Shown: positions 49,705-59,418, numbered from the stretch's first letter. The stretch: 64,000 nt of DNA from Chitinophagaceae bacterium UBA1953 (GCA_002336115.1 DDEN01000017.1:161406-225405); one strand, 5' to 3'. Numbers and translations: made by a program. Notes: a model not told the origin generated them from the letters alone.

Positions 49705-50997
49705 ATGGAGATATTTATACTTTTTATACTCATTTTTCTTAACAGCTTATTTGTAATTGCTGAAATTTCGCTTGTTAGTGCCCGTAAAGCAAGGCTTGAA
49801 TTGTATGCCTCAAAAGGGAGCAGCAATGCCAGAACAGCACTTGAACTGGCTGAAAATCCTGAAACCTTTTTGTCTGCAGCCCAGATTGGTATTACTCTTA
49901 TTGCAATACTTACCGGTGTCTATTCAGGAGAAAAATTCAGCGAAGATTTTGCACCATTTATTGCGCAGATACCTTTTCTGAAAGAATACGCCCACAATAT
50001 TGCAACCGGGGTTATTGTGATGATTGTTACTTTTTTGTCTATTGTATTTGGTGAATTAGTGCCTAAACGGCTTGGGCTGCTTCAGGCAGAAAGAATTGCA
50101 ATGGCAGTTGCACGACCAATGAAAATTTTTGCACAAGCAGTTTCGCCCATTTCATTTTTACTGAATACGCTTTCCAATTTTATATTCCGGTTGTTGCGTA
50201 TTAAAACAGTACAGGATAACCAGGTTACAGAAGAAGAAATCAAAGCCATTATAAGCGAAGGAACGGAGCAGGGAACAATTGAAGAAGCAGAACAAGAGAT
50301 TATTGAACGTGTTTTTCATCTTGGCGACCGCAACATTACTTCGCTCATGACACATCGTAATGATATTATCTGGTTCGACCTGAACGATTCTGAGGCATCG
50401 ATTAAGGAAAAGATCAATGGCGAACCGCATTCCATTTATCCTATCTGTGATGGTGATCTTGATAATATAAAAGGAATGGTTTCTATAAAAGACCTCTATG
50501 TTTCTGACGATTTTAAATTGTTTAAAGAACTGATGAAGCCTGCCTTATTTGTTCCTGAAAACAATTCAGCATACCAGGTTCTTGAAAAATTTAAGGAAAG
50601 AAAAATACAAAGCTGTTTTATTGTTGATGAATATGGAAGTCTGAAGGGAATGATTACACTGAATGATATTTTAGAAGCAATTGTTGGCGATCTTCCTGAA
50701 ACACATATTGAGGATTATGGCATCTTCAGAAGAGATGATGGAAGTTATCTGGTTGATGCACAGATTCCATTCTATGACTTTCTGTCAAAGTTTGAGAAAA
50801 CCGAATGGATGAATGAAGGAGAACAGGAGTTTGATACACTTGCCGGTTTTATTTTACATGAACTTGAACGCATACCGCATGCAGGTGAAAAATTTGAATG
50901 GAAAGGTTTTACGTTTGAGATAATTGACATGGACGGGCACCGTATTGACAAAGTATTACTACATGTTCCTGAAGGGATAAATGATAATGATGAATAA
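49705..50997 (+). CDS. DUF21/CBS-domain protein (HlyC/CorC family)
   Basis: 430 residues from ATG 49705. Order: DUF21 with four helices (LNSLFVIAEISLVSARKARLELYA, then TFLSAAQIGITLIAILTGVYSG), a pair of CBS domains (about 205-330; VFHLGDRNITSLMTHRNDIIW, SCFIVDEYGSLKGMITLNDILEAIVGD), and a C-terminal CorC_HlyC domain (DDGSYLVDAQIPFYDF, DTLAGFILHELERIPHAGEKFEWKGFTFEI). The family links to Mg/Co export or membrane cation balance. It abuts the frameshifted DUF3788 gene. Confidence 0.92.
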   Translation: MEIFILFILIFLNSLFVIAEISLVSARKARLELYASKGSSNARTALELAENPETFLSAAQIGITLIAILTGVYSGEKFSEDFAPFIAQIPFLKEYAHNIATGVIVMIVTFLSIVFGELVPKRLGLLQAERIAMAVARPMKIFAQAVSPISFLLNTLSNFIFRLLRIKTVQDNQVTEEEIKAIISEGTEQGTIEEAEQEIIERVFHLGDRNITSLMTHRNDIIWFDLNDSEASIKEKINGEPHSIYPICDGDLDNIKGMVSIKDLYVSDDFKLFKELMKPALFVPENNSAYQVLEKFKERKIQSCFIVDEYGSLKGMITLNDILEAIVGDLPETHIEDYGIFRRDDGSYLVDAQIPFYDFLSKFEKTEWMNEGEQEFDTLAGFILHELERIPHAGEKFEWKGFTFEIIDMDGHRIDKVLLHVPEGINDNDE

Positions 50998-51001
50998 TCC
51001 T

Positions 51002-51423
51002 CTATTTCAGCTTTTTCTTGTATTTAATTTTAGCCAGAATATCTTTTAACTGATTTACATCTGTAACATTAATTGACAGGGGAATTAACTTACCAACTGG
51101 TTTGTTTTGTCTAACGCTTTCTTTAATTTTTTCAGTTATACTCAGATCAAAAACACCTGCCATTGTTTTTTCCGAAAAATAAAATCCGGTTTTAAAATAG
51201 CCTTCCCATACAGAAAGCCATAAAATGGTTTTCTTTTTAAATGATATTTTACAGAGCCACGATTTACCATCGTTATAATATTTCCATTCAGGCTCCAGTA
51301 AATAATCCTCACCTGTAATTGTTGAAAAAACTTCTGGAGAACAGGAAATATTTCTCCTGCCGCAATCAATAAAATACCTTCGTCAGGATAACTGTTTCTA
51401 TCAGTTAATAAGGGAGTGCTCAT
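51002..51423 (-). pseudogene. DUF3788 family gene with a -1 frameshift
   Basis: Two frames each carry half of a DUF3788 protein. From ATG at 51423 (minus) the first frame reads MSTPLLTDRNSYPDEG...VLQKFF. After the run of six T (51325-51330 on the plus strand as A), slipping back one base gives STITGEDYLLEPEWKYYNDG, then SWLCKISFKKKTILWLSVWEGYFKTGFYFSEKT (read in parts), ending KYKKKLK at a TAG. With the -1 shift the product is 140 residues, normal for DUF3788, and both halves match the family without a gap. It could be a disrupted gene, a homopolymer error, or programmed slippage. The unshifted frame stops soon at 51142. Confidence 0.85.
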
Positions 51424-51460
51424 AACAGATAAGAAAGTTTGTATTTTACAAAATTGAAAC

Positions 51461-52357
51461 TCAGGAAACTTTCTCAATTATATAAACAACCGAGCTGCAC
51501 TTTTCCTTATTAAAAAATGCACGCAGATTTGAAAGGAACCCATTCCACAGCGCTATCACCATGTTTCCTTTTTTATATTTTTCACTTAGCATACTGATGT
51601 AGTAGCTATCGAGCCACATGGGCTTTATGGAAACAACTCTTAAATCATGACGCTCCATCAGCTTCCGCATTGAAGCTGGAGAAAAGTGATACAAATGCCT
51701 TGGAACATCATAAGCTGCCCAATTTTCTTTATAAATTCCGGCATCAAGACTTGTATAATTTGGTACTGCAATAATTAATTTCCCTTTTGGAGCAAGTAAT
51801 TTTTTTAACTGTACCAGGTAATCATCCAGGCTATGTACATGTTCAAGTACATGCCACATGGTAATAGCATCGTAGCTTGATTCGGGGAGCCTGTAAAAAT
51901 CTTCTGCAGGATAAACATCGCAATTATATTTTTTAACTGCCAGGGCTCTTGCGTCAGCATCGGGCTCAAGGCCCACAACATTCCATCCGGCTACAGACAT
52001 GGTGTGTACAAATGTTCCGGTACCACAACCAATATCAAGCATCATCCCCACTCCTTTTTTTGTTGCATTTTTAACCAACGATTCTTTTATCATCATTGTA
52101 AAATAACGGGCAACATGATACAGCCTGTTTACCAAACCGGCTTTTGTATTTGTATGAGAAATGTATGAATCTGATTTATAATAGCGGCCAATTGCAGTTT
52201 CGCAGGGAATTCCCTGAGTAAATCTGAAACTGCAGTTATTACATTCTGCTATAATAAAACGTTCTTTACTGACTGTAAAATCCTGCACTGAAAGCACTTC
52301 TTTCAATGATTCACTTTTACAAACGGGGCAATACGAATAGTTTACAAGGTGGCTCAT
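51461..52357 (-). CDS. Class I SAM methyltransferase with zinc-ribbon N-terminus
   Basis: 298 residues. The N-terminal ribbon is YCPVCKSESLKEV..CNNCSFRFTQG (two CxxC pairs), followed by a helical segment and a methyltransferase domain (MMLDIGCGTGTFVHTM, GLEPDADARALAVKKYNCDVY, DAITMWHVLEHVHSLDDYL). Such ribbon-methyltransferases are typical of capsule, O-antigen and rhamnan biosynthesis, acting on sugar nucleotides or glycans. It ends beside the DUF3788 remnant and begins 30 bases after the HU-like gene. Confidence 0.9.
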   Translation of the reverse strand: MSHLVNYSYCPVCKSESLKEVLSVQDFTVSKERFIIAECNNCSFRFTQGIPCETAIGRYYKSDSYISHTNTKAGLVNRLYHVARYFTMMIKESLVKNATKKGVGMMLDIGCGTGTFVHTMSVAGWNVVGLEPDADARALAVKKYNCDVYPAEDFYRLPESSYDAITMWHVLEHVHSLDDYLVQLKKLLAPKGKLIIAVPNYTSLDAGIYKENWAAYDVPRHLYHFSPASMRKLMERHDLRVVSIKPMWLDSYYISMLSEKYKKGNMVIALWNGFLSNLRAFFNKEKCSSVVYIIEKVS

Positions 52358-52386
52358 AAAGCAAACTGCATTTTGGTCAATAACTG

Positions 52387-53022
52387 TTATTGTAATTTAT
52401 AGGTAGGTTCTGATCGTTCGGTTTTAACTGGTTGATTATTACCATGACTCATCCAGTTTTCATTGTTTGATACATAAAACCATACAGCAGTAATACCGAG
52501 CAAGAATAATACCAATGCAGCTATCCACCACATCTGAACAGCTCTCTTCGGTTTTGCTGATAAAAATTCTTCCATTTCAGTGCTGGACTTTTCATCTTCA
52601 CCAACACGAACTACATGTTCAGCATCTTTACGTATAATCCTTTCCGCTTTAACAGGATCACCAATAAATGTTTCAAATGAGGGCTGAAAATGTAATAGAT
52701 TATTTTCAGCTTTTGTAAAACTGCCAATCCCCTTCCATTCAACAGGTCTGCTGTTACTGATCTGCTGATGAAATTGCTGAAGAAACAAATCAAGCTCCAC
52801 TTTAATTTTTTCTGCTGAAAGCCGGAGTTTTCCCTGCAACCATTCATTAAAACCTTCGTCATAACCGGAAGAAACTGAAAATTCCAGTTTTGTTTGAGGA
52901 GCATGCAAGAGTCTGTTAGGGAAATCAAGACGTGCCGGTACACTTTTCAATTGAAAAGTACCAATTCCCTTAAGCGATAAATGTCCTCTGTATAAAAGAT
53001 AACTGGCTATCAGGTCAACCAT
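52387..53022 (-). CDS. HU-CCDC81-like domain protein without SPOR domain
   Basis: 211 residues. The first 80 residues hold the CCDC81-type HU-like fold (IASYLLYRGHLSLKGIGTFQLKSV, SSGYDEGFNEWLQGKLRLSAEKIKVELDLFLQQ read in parts), and a second HU-like unit follows (VEWKGIGSFTKAENNLLHFQPS). A membrane helix (MWWIAALVLFLLGITAVWF) is near residue 165, with only about 30 residues beyond. Related proteins carry a C-terminal SPOR domain for peptidoglycan binding; it is missing here. Two bases separate it from the upstream barrel gene. Confidence 0.78.
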   Translation of the reverse strand: MVDLIASYLLYRGHLSLKGIGTFQLKSVPARLDFPNRLLHAPQTKLEFSVSSGYDEGFNEWLQGKLRLSAEKIKVELDLFLQQFHQQISNSRPVEWKGIGSFTKAENNLLHFQPSFETFIGDPVKAERIIRKDAEHVVRVGEDEKSSTEMEEFLSAKPKRAVQMWWIAALVLFLLGITAVWFYVSNNENWMSHGNNQPVKTERSEPTYKLQ

Positions 53023-53024
53023 GC

Positions 53025-54656
53025 CTACTGCTGCTTTTGGTCAAATGTAAGTCTTATTCCAGCAACAAAGTTAAAACCTATGGTTTCATAATTTTTCCAG
53101 CGCTCGTATGTATTATTGAACACATTATTAAACTGAGCCCACACACTAACGTATTTATGAGCTTTGAACTCAAGCCCCGCATTCAGATCAAACACAGAAG
53201 GAAGACGGTTGGTAACTGTGGTGGTATTATACAGTGCTCCCTGCCATGCAAACAAATCGCTGGAAACAATAACACGTTTTACAGGCTGCCAGCGAAGAGA
53301 AGCCGTTAACTGAACCGGAATAATATGGTAAGCCCCCGAAAAATCCTGCTGACCAAAGAAGCTGTAAATATCGGCTTTAGCACTGGCAGTAAATTTATCC
53401 TGCAACACATATCCAAGTTCGCCCTGTGTATGAAACCCTTGCAACTTTCCTTCCTTTAATACAGTAAATACAGAAGGCTTAATGTGGTTACTGAACAAAG
53501 GAAGATTAAGATATTCTATATAGCCCGTTTGTGCCCGGTAATTAAACGAATTTAAAAGCGTTCCTTTTAAACCACCATACAATTCTGTAATCCTTGTATT
53601 GAACTGAGTTCCGGGCTGATTAATCCACGGATTTTGTGAAACAAGATACTGGTAGGTATTTTTGCGCACATAGCCCGACCATCCTGCAGTTAGAATCACC
53701 TTCTTTTCCTGCAAATGAAAATCAACCAGCACATCAGGCAAAACATGCACTTTTGCATTATCCCATGTGGGGCGAATACCAGCCTTTACATACACTCTCG
53801 ATGTTTTCAAAAATGCAGCAGCATTAATGAAGAAAATGTTATTACTGTAAGCTCTGGCACTATCGGCTGGTTTAAAAGTTGTAAGATCGGCATTTACACG
53901 AAGCAAAGAACCAAAACTGCTGCCGAACCGCACTTCAACCGGTACATTTAATTCTGCATTTGTTTCGCTTGAACGGGAATCATTGAACACATTGATATTG
54001 AGATCAGGATTATAACTTACACCATAAGGAGAAATTGTTGCGTTCCTTAACCCTGCTCTTATATTTACTGTTTGATAAGGCTTTTTCAACGAATCAATCT
54101 TTGAATTAGCTGTAGATGGATCGGGACCATACAAGTAATAGGTTTGCTGCTGGTAACCAAGTTTACCATAAACTTCCATTTTCTTTACAACCGTATTCAG
54201 ATTAGCCGACAAACCGGTGTTGCTGAATTTCTGTGCACGCAATGACCCTTTTTGCGAAAGATGATTAGCCAGCAAAGTGATGTTGGTTTTCTTTCCATCA
54301 CCAAAAGAAAAACCTGCATCAATTAGAGGAGTGCTGTTGCTTCCGAACCCGGCTTTTACATAATTACTATTGTGAGCTTCGCCTGCTGAATCAATCTGTA
54401 ATGCAAGTGGTTTGATGGAAACCGGCTGCAGGTTGAAATATAAATTATGTATGGGAATATTATAGCTCAGGTTAGGATTACTGTTATCCGGTGCCGGCGG
54501 CGCAGCATTGAATTTCAGCTTTACTGCATTTTTTAAAATAGGTTTAAATGCAGACTTTATTTCAACCGATTGTTTTTTTGTTGTATCCTGTGCAAAAGAG
54601 AATGCACCTGATAAACCAAATAAAACGATTAATATGATTATTCTGTTCATGTTCAT
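53025..54656 (-). CDS. Outer-membrane beta-barrel protein (TonB-receptor-like, no plug)
   Basis: 543 residues from ATG 54656 (MNMNRI), where the signal peptide (IIILIVLFGLSGAFSFAQ) begins; the upstream TTG and ATG add a spurious extension. After a short periplasmic segment the protein is made of amphipathic strands (NYVKAGFGSNSTPLIDAGFSFGDG, VYVKAGIRPTWDN, LNAGLEFKAHKYVSVWAQFNN, FNFVAGIRLTF), resembling the barrel of TonB-dependent receptors. The plug domain is missing. It lies between the large TPR gene and the HU-like gene in what appears to be one operon. Confidence 0.85.
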   Translation of the reverse strand: MNMNRIIILIVLFGLSGAFSFAQDTTKKQSVEIKSAFKPILKNAVKLKFNAAPPAPDNSNPNLSYNIPIHNLYFNLQPVSIKPLALQIDSAGEAHNSNYVKAGFGSNSTPLIDAGFSFGDGKKTNITLLANHLSQKGSLRAQKFSNTGLSANLNTVVKKMEVYGKLGYQQQTYYLYGPDPSTANSKIDSLKKPYQTVNIRAGLRNATISPYGVSYNPDLNINVFNDSRSSETNAELNVPVEVRFGSSFGSLLRVNADLTTFKPADSARAYSNNIFFINAAAFLKTSRVYVKAGIRPTWDNAKVHVLPDVLVDFHLQEKKVILTAGWSGYVRKNTYQYLVSQNPWINQPGTQFNTRITELYGGLKGTLLNSFNYRAQTGYIEYLNLPLFSNHIKPSVFTVLKEGKLQGFHTQGELGYVLQDKFTASAKADIYSFFGQQDFSGAYHIIPVQLTASLRWQPVKRVIVSSDLFAWQGALYNTTTVTNRLPSVFDLNAGLEFKAHKYVSVWAQFNNVFNNTYERWKNYETIGFNFVAGIRLTFDQKQQ

Positions 54657-54700
54657 TTTACGTTCCGGGTTATAACTTTCCATCAACTTCAGTTCCTGTT

Positions 54701-57700
54701 TTATCCTTCAATTTTTGAGTTTTTCTTTTCTTCTTCAGTTACCGCTTTCAGCTTATCAGTAGCCTCCTGCCGCAATTGTGGATTCGTTGCATTTTCCGAT
54801 ACACTCTGGTATGTAGCCTTGGCATTAAAATAATCTTTTTGCTTATAGTAAATATCACCAAGCAAAATATAAGATTTCGTTACCCAGTAATCGTATGATC
54901 CGCTTTTCTTAATGACTTCAAACGCAGCTTTTTCTGCATTGGCAAAACTATTTAACTGATATTGACAATTGGCAATTTCATACCTGGCTTCTGCCGCCCA
55001 CTCTGCATTGTTAATACTTACAACTGCACGGTATGATTGTATGGCAAGATCAAACTGGCCATTGATTTCATAATTACGCCCGGTAACAAGATTAGCCAAC
55101 GCTTTATCATCGTTTCCAATTCCTTTTGTAATCAGCAGATCTTTCGCAACATCTGCTGCTTGTTTATACTCTTTCAGTTGGTAATGACAACGCAATAAAC
55201 CGCGCATAGATTCCAGCCTGTTTTCATCTGTCGTTGCAACCTGTTTCAGGATTTCATAATAAGGTTGTGCGTTTTTATAATCCTGCATTTCAAAATAATA
55301 AGTACGTGCAGCTACCAACGCACTTTTCTCGGCAAACTTACTGTTGCCTTGTTTGGCTACATACTCGTAACCAGGCAATGCACTTTTCCAATCCTTGCGT
55401 TGCATAAAACATTCGCTGCGATAATAGTTGGCATCGATTGCTTTTGCACCGTTAGGGAAGCGACTGAGATAATTATTGATTTGCTGAGTAGCACCTGTAC
55501 AATCATTTGCTTCCAGCTTAATTTCAACCGCTGCATAAGCTAATGAATCGGCCTGGCTTTGCGAAACATCCCTTCCTGTTGAACGGATAAAATTTTCATA
55601 CTCCTGCGGCTTACCCATTTCTACATAAATTGAACGGATATTATCCATTGCAAGATCGGCTTCTTCACTGTTGGGGTATTGCTGTAATAATTTTTTGTAC
55701 TGAGCCAATGCGTCTTCATTTTTATCCATATTGTAATAACAAACCCCCAACTGCAATAGAGCAGTTTGTTTGAAACCTGTATTCTGCTGAGCATTAATTA
55801 CATTATTCAGGAATGGAATGGCGGATTGATATTTTTCATCAGCCATATATGTTTTTGCAATTTCCATGTTGGCATCAGGCACAAGATTGCTGCGTGGATA
55901 CAAACGCTGAAGATTCGTAAGCAGATCAATTTTTCCTTTACTGTTATTAATGCCTGTAAGCATTGCTTTCTGATACATGGCATAATCTGCATTGGGCCAT
56001 GAATAATCAAGCGCTTTCTGGTACATGCTCAATGCCTGCTTGTAATTGCGTTGCATATAATGGCAATCAGCAAGTCGTATATAAGCATCCTGATCTATTG
56101 GAGCTGAATTAAGTGCCACACTACCTACCACTTTCTGGAAGAAACCCTGTGCAACTACAAAGTTTTCTTTACGCAGGTAACAATATCCCATGTTGTAGTT
56201 GGCCTCTTTTACCGTTGACTCGCCCATACCGGCACTGCCGCTTTGTAAAAACTTATCGTAATAATGGATGGCATCATCCAACTGATCGTTACGATAAGCA
56301 ATTTCACCTTTCCAGAAATTGGTGAGAGGAAGTACGGGAGCATTGTAAGGATCTTTCAGAATTTTATCCAGCAACTGATCGGCCTTGCTGAGCTGACCAT
56401 CATTAATCATTTCAGCAGCACGACCGTACAATATTCTTGGATATAGTTTTTTAGTTGACTCAGATGGATCAGTCAATGATTCAATCAACGTAATCGCATC
56501 TTTATAATTACTTGTTCCGGTTAATAATCCTACTAATAATTCTTTTGCTTCTTTACTATAGGTACTTGCAGGATATTCGTTTAAGAAACGTTTAAACTCG
56601 CTGATGGCAACCCCCTGGTAACCCAGCTCGTAAGAAAGCTTGGCATAATTAAATAAAGAAACCTCACGCTGCTGCTTATTACTGCTGTTGGCCGAACAAA
56701 ATGCAAACGCATTACGTGCATTTTCTTTCTGGTTGGTTTTGAGATACGAATCGCCCAGCAAATACATTGCACTCTGGCTCAGTGAATCTTCGCCACCACT
56801 TAATTGTTTAAATCCATCAATGGCCTTGGGTAACTGGTTATTCTGATAATAGCAAAAACTCAGTTCATATAAATCCTGCTTTGTTACTTTTTCTGATTGA
56901 TTTACATATTGCTCAAGTAATGGCAGCGCTTTTTTATAATCTTTCTTTTCAAAATAAGCATGACCAAGCAATTGTTTCATTTCAAGATCGTACAGCATGT
57001 TAGGCCGCTTCACTGCATCTTCAGCAATTTTAATTGCCTTTTCTTTATCGCCCCGGAAGTAAAGAATTGTGGCCATGTAAAAAGGAACAATCTTTCCGTA
57101 TTCCGGGTGGTTTTGCACTTTCTCAAAACAAGTTAATGCTTCAGAATATTCTTTATCGGCATATGCCAGAAAGCCATAATAATAATTTGCATCAAGGTAA
57201 TGCTTATCCATTGGCAGTTGCCTGATAGTATTGAATAATGGCTTTGCCTGCTGAAAACGTTTTAGCTGAAAATAGCTGTACGCCATGTTAAATTTGGCTT
57301 CAGAAATCTGTTCGTTGTTCAAGCTGGCTATTTCAGCTTTTTCATAAAACTCCAACGCACTCAAAAATTCCTGCTTACGGAAATAATAATTAGCAAGATG
57401 AAAACTCAATTGCTGTGTGCGGGGCATATTATGCACAACAGTTATAAACTCACGGCTGGGTGCAACTGCCCTTTCATCGTTTTGCCGGAGACTGCATGCC
57501 AACAGGTAATAATCAATTTCCTGCACCTGTATTGCATGATTGAGAATAGTAGTTGTTTCAACCTGCTGCTTCAGCTCACGAAGTAATGGGAGAGCAAGGC
57601 TGAACTGATCGTTCATAAAATACTCCTGCGCCTGTTTAAACTTTACTTCGGGATCGTTATAAATTGCTGTTGACTGAGCTGAGACCTGCAAGGTAAAGCA

Positions 57701-57742
57701 GGTAAGCAGGACGAAAACAATGTAAGTAATGCGGTTGTTCAT
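54701..57742 (-). CDS. Large TPR-repeat periplasmic protein
   Basis: 1013 residues from ATG 57742 (MNNRITYIVFVLLTCF signal peptide, cleaved after SAQ). Upstream codons from 57895 continue the frame but include a divergent promoter. At least twenty TPR-like units follow (KFKQAQEYFMNDQFSLALPL, YRNDQLDDAIHYYDKFLQSG, YYNMDKNEDALAQYKKLLQQYPNSEEADLAMDNI). The protein resembles the YbgF/BamD-like TPR scaffolds. It is encoded directly before an outer-membrane barrel and a HU-CCDC81 protein, an arrangement common in Bacteroidota and of unsettled role. Confidence 0.9.
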   Translation of the reverse strand: MNNRITYIVFVLLTCFTLQVSAQSTAIYNDPEVKFKQAQEYFMNDQFSLALPLLRELKQQVETTTILNHAIQVQEIDYYLLACSLRQNDERAVAPSREFITVVHNMPRTQQLSFHLANYYFRKQEFLSALEFYEKAEIASLNNEQISEAKFNMAYSYFQLKRFQQAKPLFNTIRQLPMDKHYLDANYYYGFLAYADKEYSEALTCFEKVQNHPEYGKIVPFYMATILYFRGDKEKAIKIAEDAVKRPNMLYDLEMKQLLGHAYFEKKDYKKALPLLEQYVNQSEKVTKQDLYELSFCYYQNNQLPKAIDGFKQLSGGEDSLSQSAMYLLGDSYLKTNQKENARNAFAFCSANSSNKQQREVSLFNYAKLSYELGYQGVAISEFKRFLNEYPASTYSKEAKELLVGLLTGTSNYKDAITLIESLTDPSESTKKLYPRILYGRAAEMINDGQLSKADQLLDKILKDPYNAPVLPLTNFWKGEIAYRNDQLDDAIHYYDKFLQSGSAGMGESTVKEANYNMGYCYLRKENFVVAQGFFQKVVGSVALNSAPIDQDAYIRLADCHYMQRNYKQALSMYQKALDYSWPNADYAMYQKAMLTGINNSKGKIDLLTNLQRLYPRSNLVPDANMEIAKTYMADEKYQSAIPFLNNVINAQQNTGFKQTALLQLGVCYYNMDKNEDALAQYKKLLQQYPNSEEADLAMDNIRSIYVEMGKPQEYENFIRSTGRDVSQSQADSLAYAAVEIKLEANDCTGATQQINNYLSRFPNGAKAIDANYYRSECFMQRKDWKSALPGYEYVAKQGNSKFAEKSALVAARTYYFEMQDYKNAQPYYEILKQVATTDENRLESMRGLLRCHYQLKEYKQAADVAKDLLITKGIGNDDKALANLVTGRNYEINGQFDLAIQSYRAVVSINNAEWAAEARYEIANCQYQLNSFANAEKAAFEVIKKSGSYDYWVTKSYILLGDIYYKQKDYFNAKATYQSVSENATNPQLRQEATDKLKAVTEEEKKNSKIEG

Positions 57743-57892
57743 TGGCGGGTAAACGTTCATCTTTAGTAAATATTTTAACCGTTTCCTTAAAATCTGTTTA
57801 TGTGATAAAGATACTTCTCCTCTATCGTTCAAACACCGTTCCAGTTTTTTGTGGATAAAAGTTTCTGTTCCGTTAATTTCGCTTTTTAAAAT

Positions 57893-57900
57893 CAAATGTA
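57893..57900 (-). promoter_or_regulatory. TAnnTTTG box of the TPR operon
   Basis: TACATTTG on the minus strand, two bases from the divergent DoxX ATG at 57902. Transcription would start near 57886, inside the extended open frame, so the real start lies further down (57742 or 57760). Confidence 0.55.
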
Positions 57901-57901
57901 A

Positions 57902-58312
57902 ATGAAGAAACTATTATCAATCAAGTACTCTGCCACAGCATTTAACATTTCTTTTTTATTACTGCGTGTTATTCTGGGTGTTACAATGTGTGTGAACCAT
58001 GGTTACAGCAAGCTTATTCACTTTGCCGACATGAAAAAGGACTTTGTAAACTTTCTTGGGCTCGGGCAAACCGTATCGCTTGCATTGGTGGTGTTTGCTG
58101 AGTTTTTCTGCGCCATTTTTGTAATGATAGGGCTTTTTACAAGATTTACTGTAATACCATTGATTATTACGATGGGATATGCCTTTTTTGTTGCACATAA
58201 CAGTGAAATATTCGGAAAAGGCGAAATGTCGGCTATTTATCTTGCCGGTTTTTTTGCAATCCTGTTAAGCGGCCCAGGAAGAATAAGTGTTGATGGAATG
58301 ATTAATAAATAA
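57902..58312 (+). CDS. DoxX-family membrane protein
   Basis: 136 residues with four helices. FLLLRVILGVTMCVNHGYSKLIHF, then ALVVFAEFFCAIFVMIGLFTRF and AIYLAGFFAILLSGPGRISVDG (read in parts) match DoxX: the RV..G..... HG..K opening and the GPGR.S.D end. Members interact with thioredoxin-like proteins or act as quinol-linked oxidoreductases. Divergent from the TPR operon, with the thioesterase gene following. Confidence 0.88.
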   Translation: MKKLLSIKYSATAFNISFLLLRVILGVTMCVNHGYSKLIHFADMKKDFVNFLGLGQTVSLALVVFAEFFCAIFVMIGLFTRFTVIPLIITMGYAFFVAHNSEIFGKGEMSAIYLAGFFAILLSGPGRISVDGMINK

Positions 58313-58370
58313 ACCTGATTTGCTGTTTGATTTTTTTACAATTGACTATTCACTATTTACAAAAGATAAG

Positions 58371-58781
58371 ATGTTCAGAAGCGAAACGAAAATAAGAGTA
58401 CGTTATGCCGAAACAGACCAGATGAATGTGGTTTATTATGGAAACTATGCACAGTATTTTGAAGTTGCCCGTGCTGAAGCTATTCGTGAACTTGGTTTAA
58501 CGTATAAGGAAATGGAAGAAATGGGCATTATTATGCCTGTTGTTGAAATGCATACCAAATACCTGCGCTCAGCAAGGTACGATGACCTGATTACCATTAA
58601 AACCGAATTAAGAGAATTACCGGCCGATCACCGGATTGAATTTCATCATGAAGTGTATAATGAAGAAGGTAAGCTGCTCACCATTGGTCGTGTGGTTTTG
58701 TACTTTCTCGATGCAAAAACGTTTGCACGGGCAACAATGCCGCAAGTACTTGTGCAGAAGCTATCGCCCTTTTTTCAATAA
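58371..58781 (+). CDS. Acyl-CoA thioesterase (4HBT/YbgC-like)
   Basis: 136 residues from ATG 58371. Hotdog-fold thioesterase with the 4HBT signature VRYAETDQMNVVYYGNYAQYFEVARAEAIRELG (read in parts): Asp in ETDQ and the Tyr-Gly-Asn-Tyr helix entrance. ELPADHRIEFHHEVYNEEGKLLTIG is the core strand region. It cleaves acyl-CoA of unknown chain. The upstream part of the open frame (from 58320) lacks any motif. Confidence 0.9.
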   Translation: MFRSETKIRVRYAETDQMNVVYYGNYAQYFEVARAEAIRELGLTYKEMEEMGIIMPVVEMHTKYLRSARYDDLITIKTELRELPADHRIEFHHEVYNEEGKLLTIGRVVLYFLDAKTFARATMPQVLVQKLSPFFQ

Positions 58782-58825
58782 GAGTAAGCCTTGCGGTAAT
58801 GAGGTATTTATTTTAATTTTAGTAA

Positions 58826-59416
58826 ATGACAAACATAGTACAGGAACCTGCGCCCAAATACAATTACATTTCTCCAAAAGAATACCTGGAGACAGAGCGT
58901 GCATCCGATGAAAAACATGAATATTTCGATGGGCACATTTATTTAATGAGTGGGGCAAGTTTAAAACATGCACAGGTTGCTTCTAACCTTATGATTAAAA
59001 TCGGAAGCTTTCTTGAAGATAAGAATTGTAACGTGCTTGCTGAAACGATGAGAGTTACTAATCCTTCACAAGATGCATACATGTACCCAGATGTTTTAAT
59101 TGTATGCGGAAAAGAAGAACTTGAAGATGATAAATTCGATACGCTTCTCAATCCTTCTGTTATTTTTGAAATACTTTCCCCTTCAACAAGAAGTATTGAC
59201 AAAGGACGGAAGATGATGTTTTACAAAGAAATTCCATCGCTAAAAGAATACTTTTTAGTAGATACATTCAGTCGTACAGTATTCAGCGCCACTAAACAAC
59301 CAACAGGCGACTGGCGGCTCGAAAAAATTTCAGGAGATAATGCCTCCGTTTTTATTGAAACCATACAGTTTCATCTTCCATTAAAAGATATTTACAACAG
59401 AACAGGGATTGAATAA
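58826..59416 (+). CDS. Uma2-family (DUF820) PD-(D/E)XK nuclease-like protein
   Basis: 196 residues. The restriction-endonuclease-like core has KHEYFDGHIYLMSGAS (E and D), YPDVLIVCG (acid), FEILSPSTRSIDKGRKMMFYKE (E..K). The motif order is that of Uma2/DUF820 proteins, abundant in cyanobacteria and Bacteroidota. These proteins are suspected, not proven, nucleases. Single copy here; CinA follows two bases later, so they may be co-transcribed. Confidence 0.9.
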   Translation: MTNIVQEPAPKYNYISPKEYLETERASDEKHEYFDGHIYLMSGASLKHAQVASNLMIKIGSFLEDKNCNVLAETMRVTNPSQDAYMYPDVLIVCGKEELEDDKFDTLLNPSVIFEILSPSTRSIDKGRKMMFYKEIPSLKEYFLVDTFSRTVFSATKQPTGDWRLEKISGDNASVFIETIQFHLPLKDIYNRTGIE

Positions 59417-59418
59417 TT

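Noticed and set aside
51142..51477. 111-codon minus-strand frame as an independent gene
   Set aside because: It is the N-terminal part of the frameshifted DUF3788 gene plus out-of-frame continuation and an extended upstream region.
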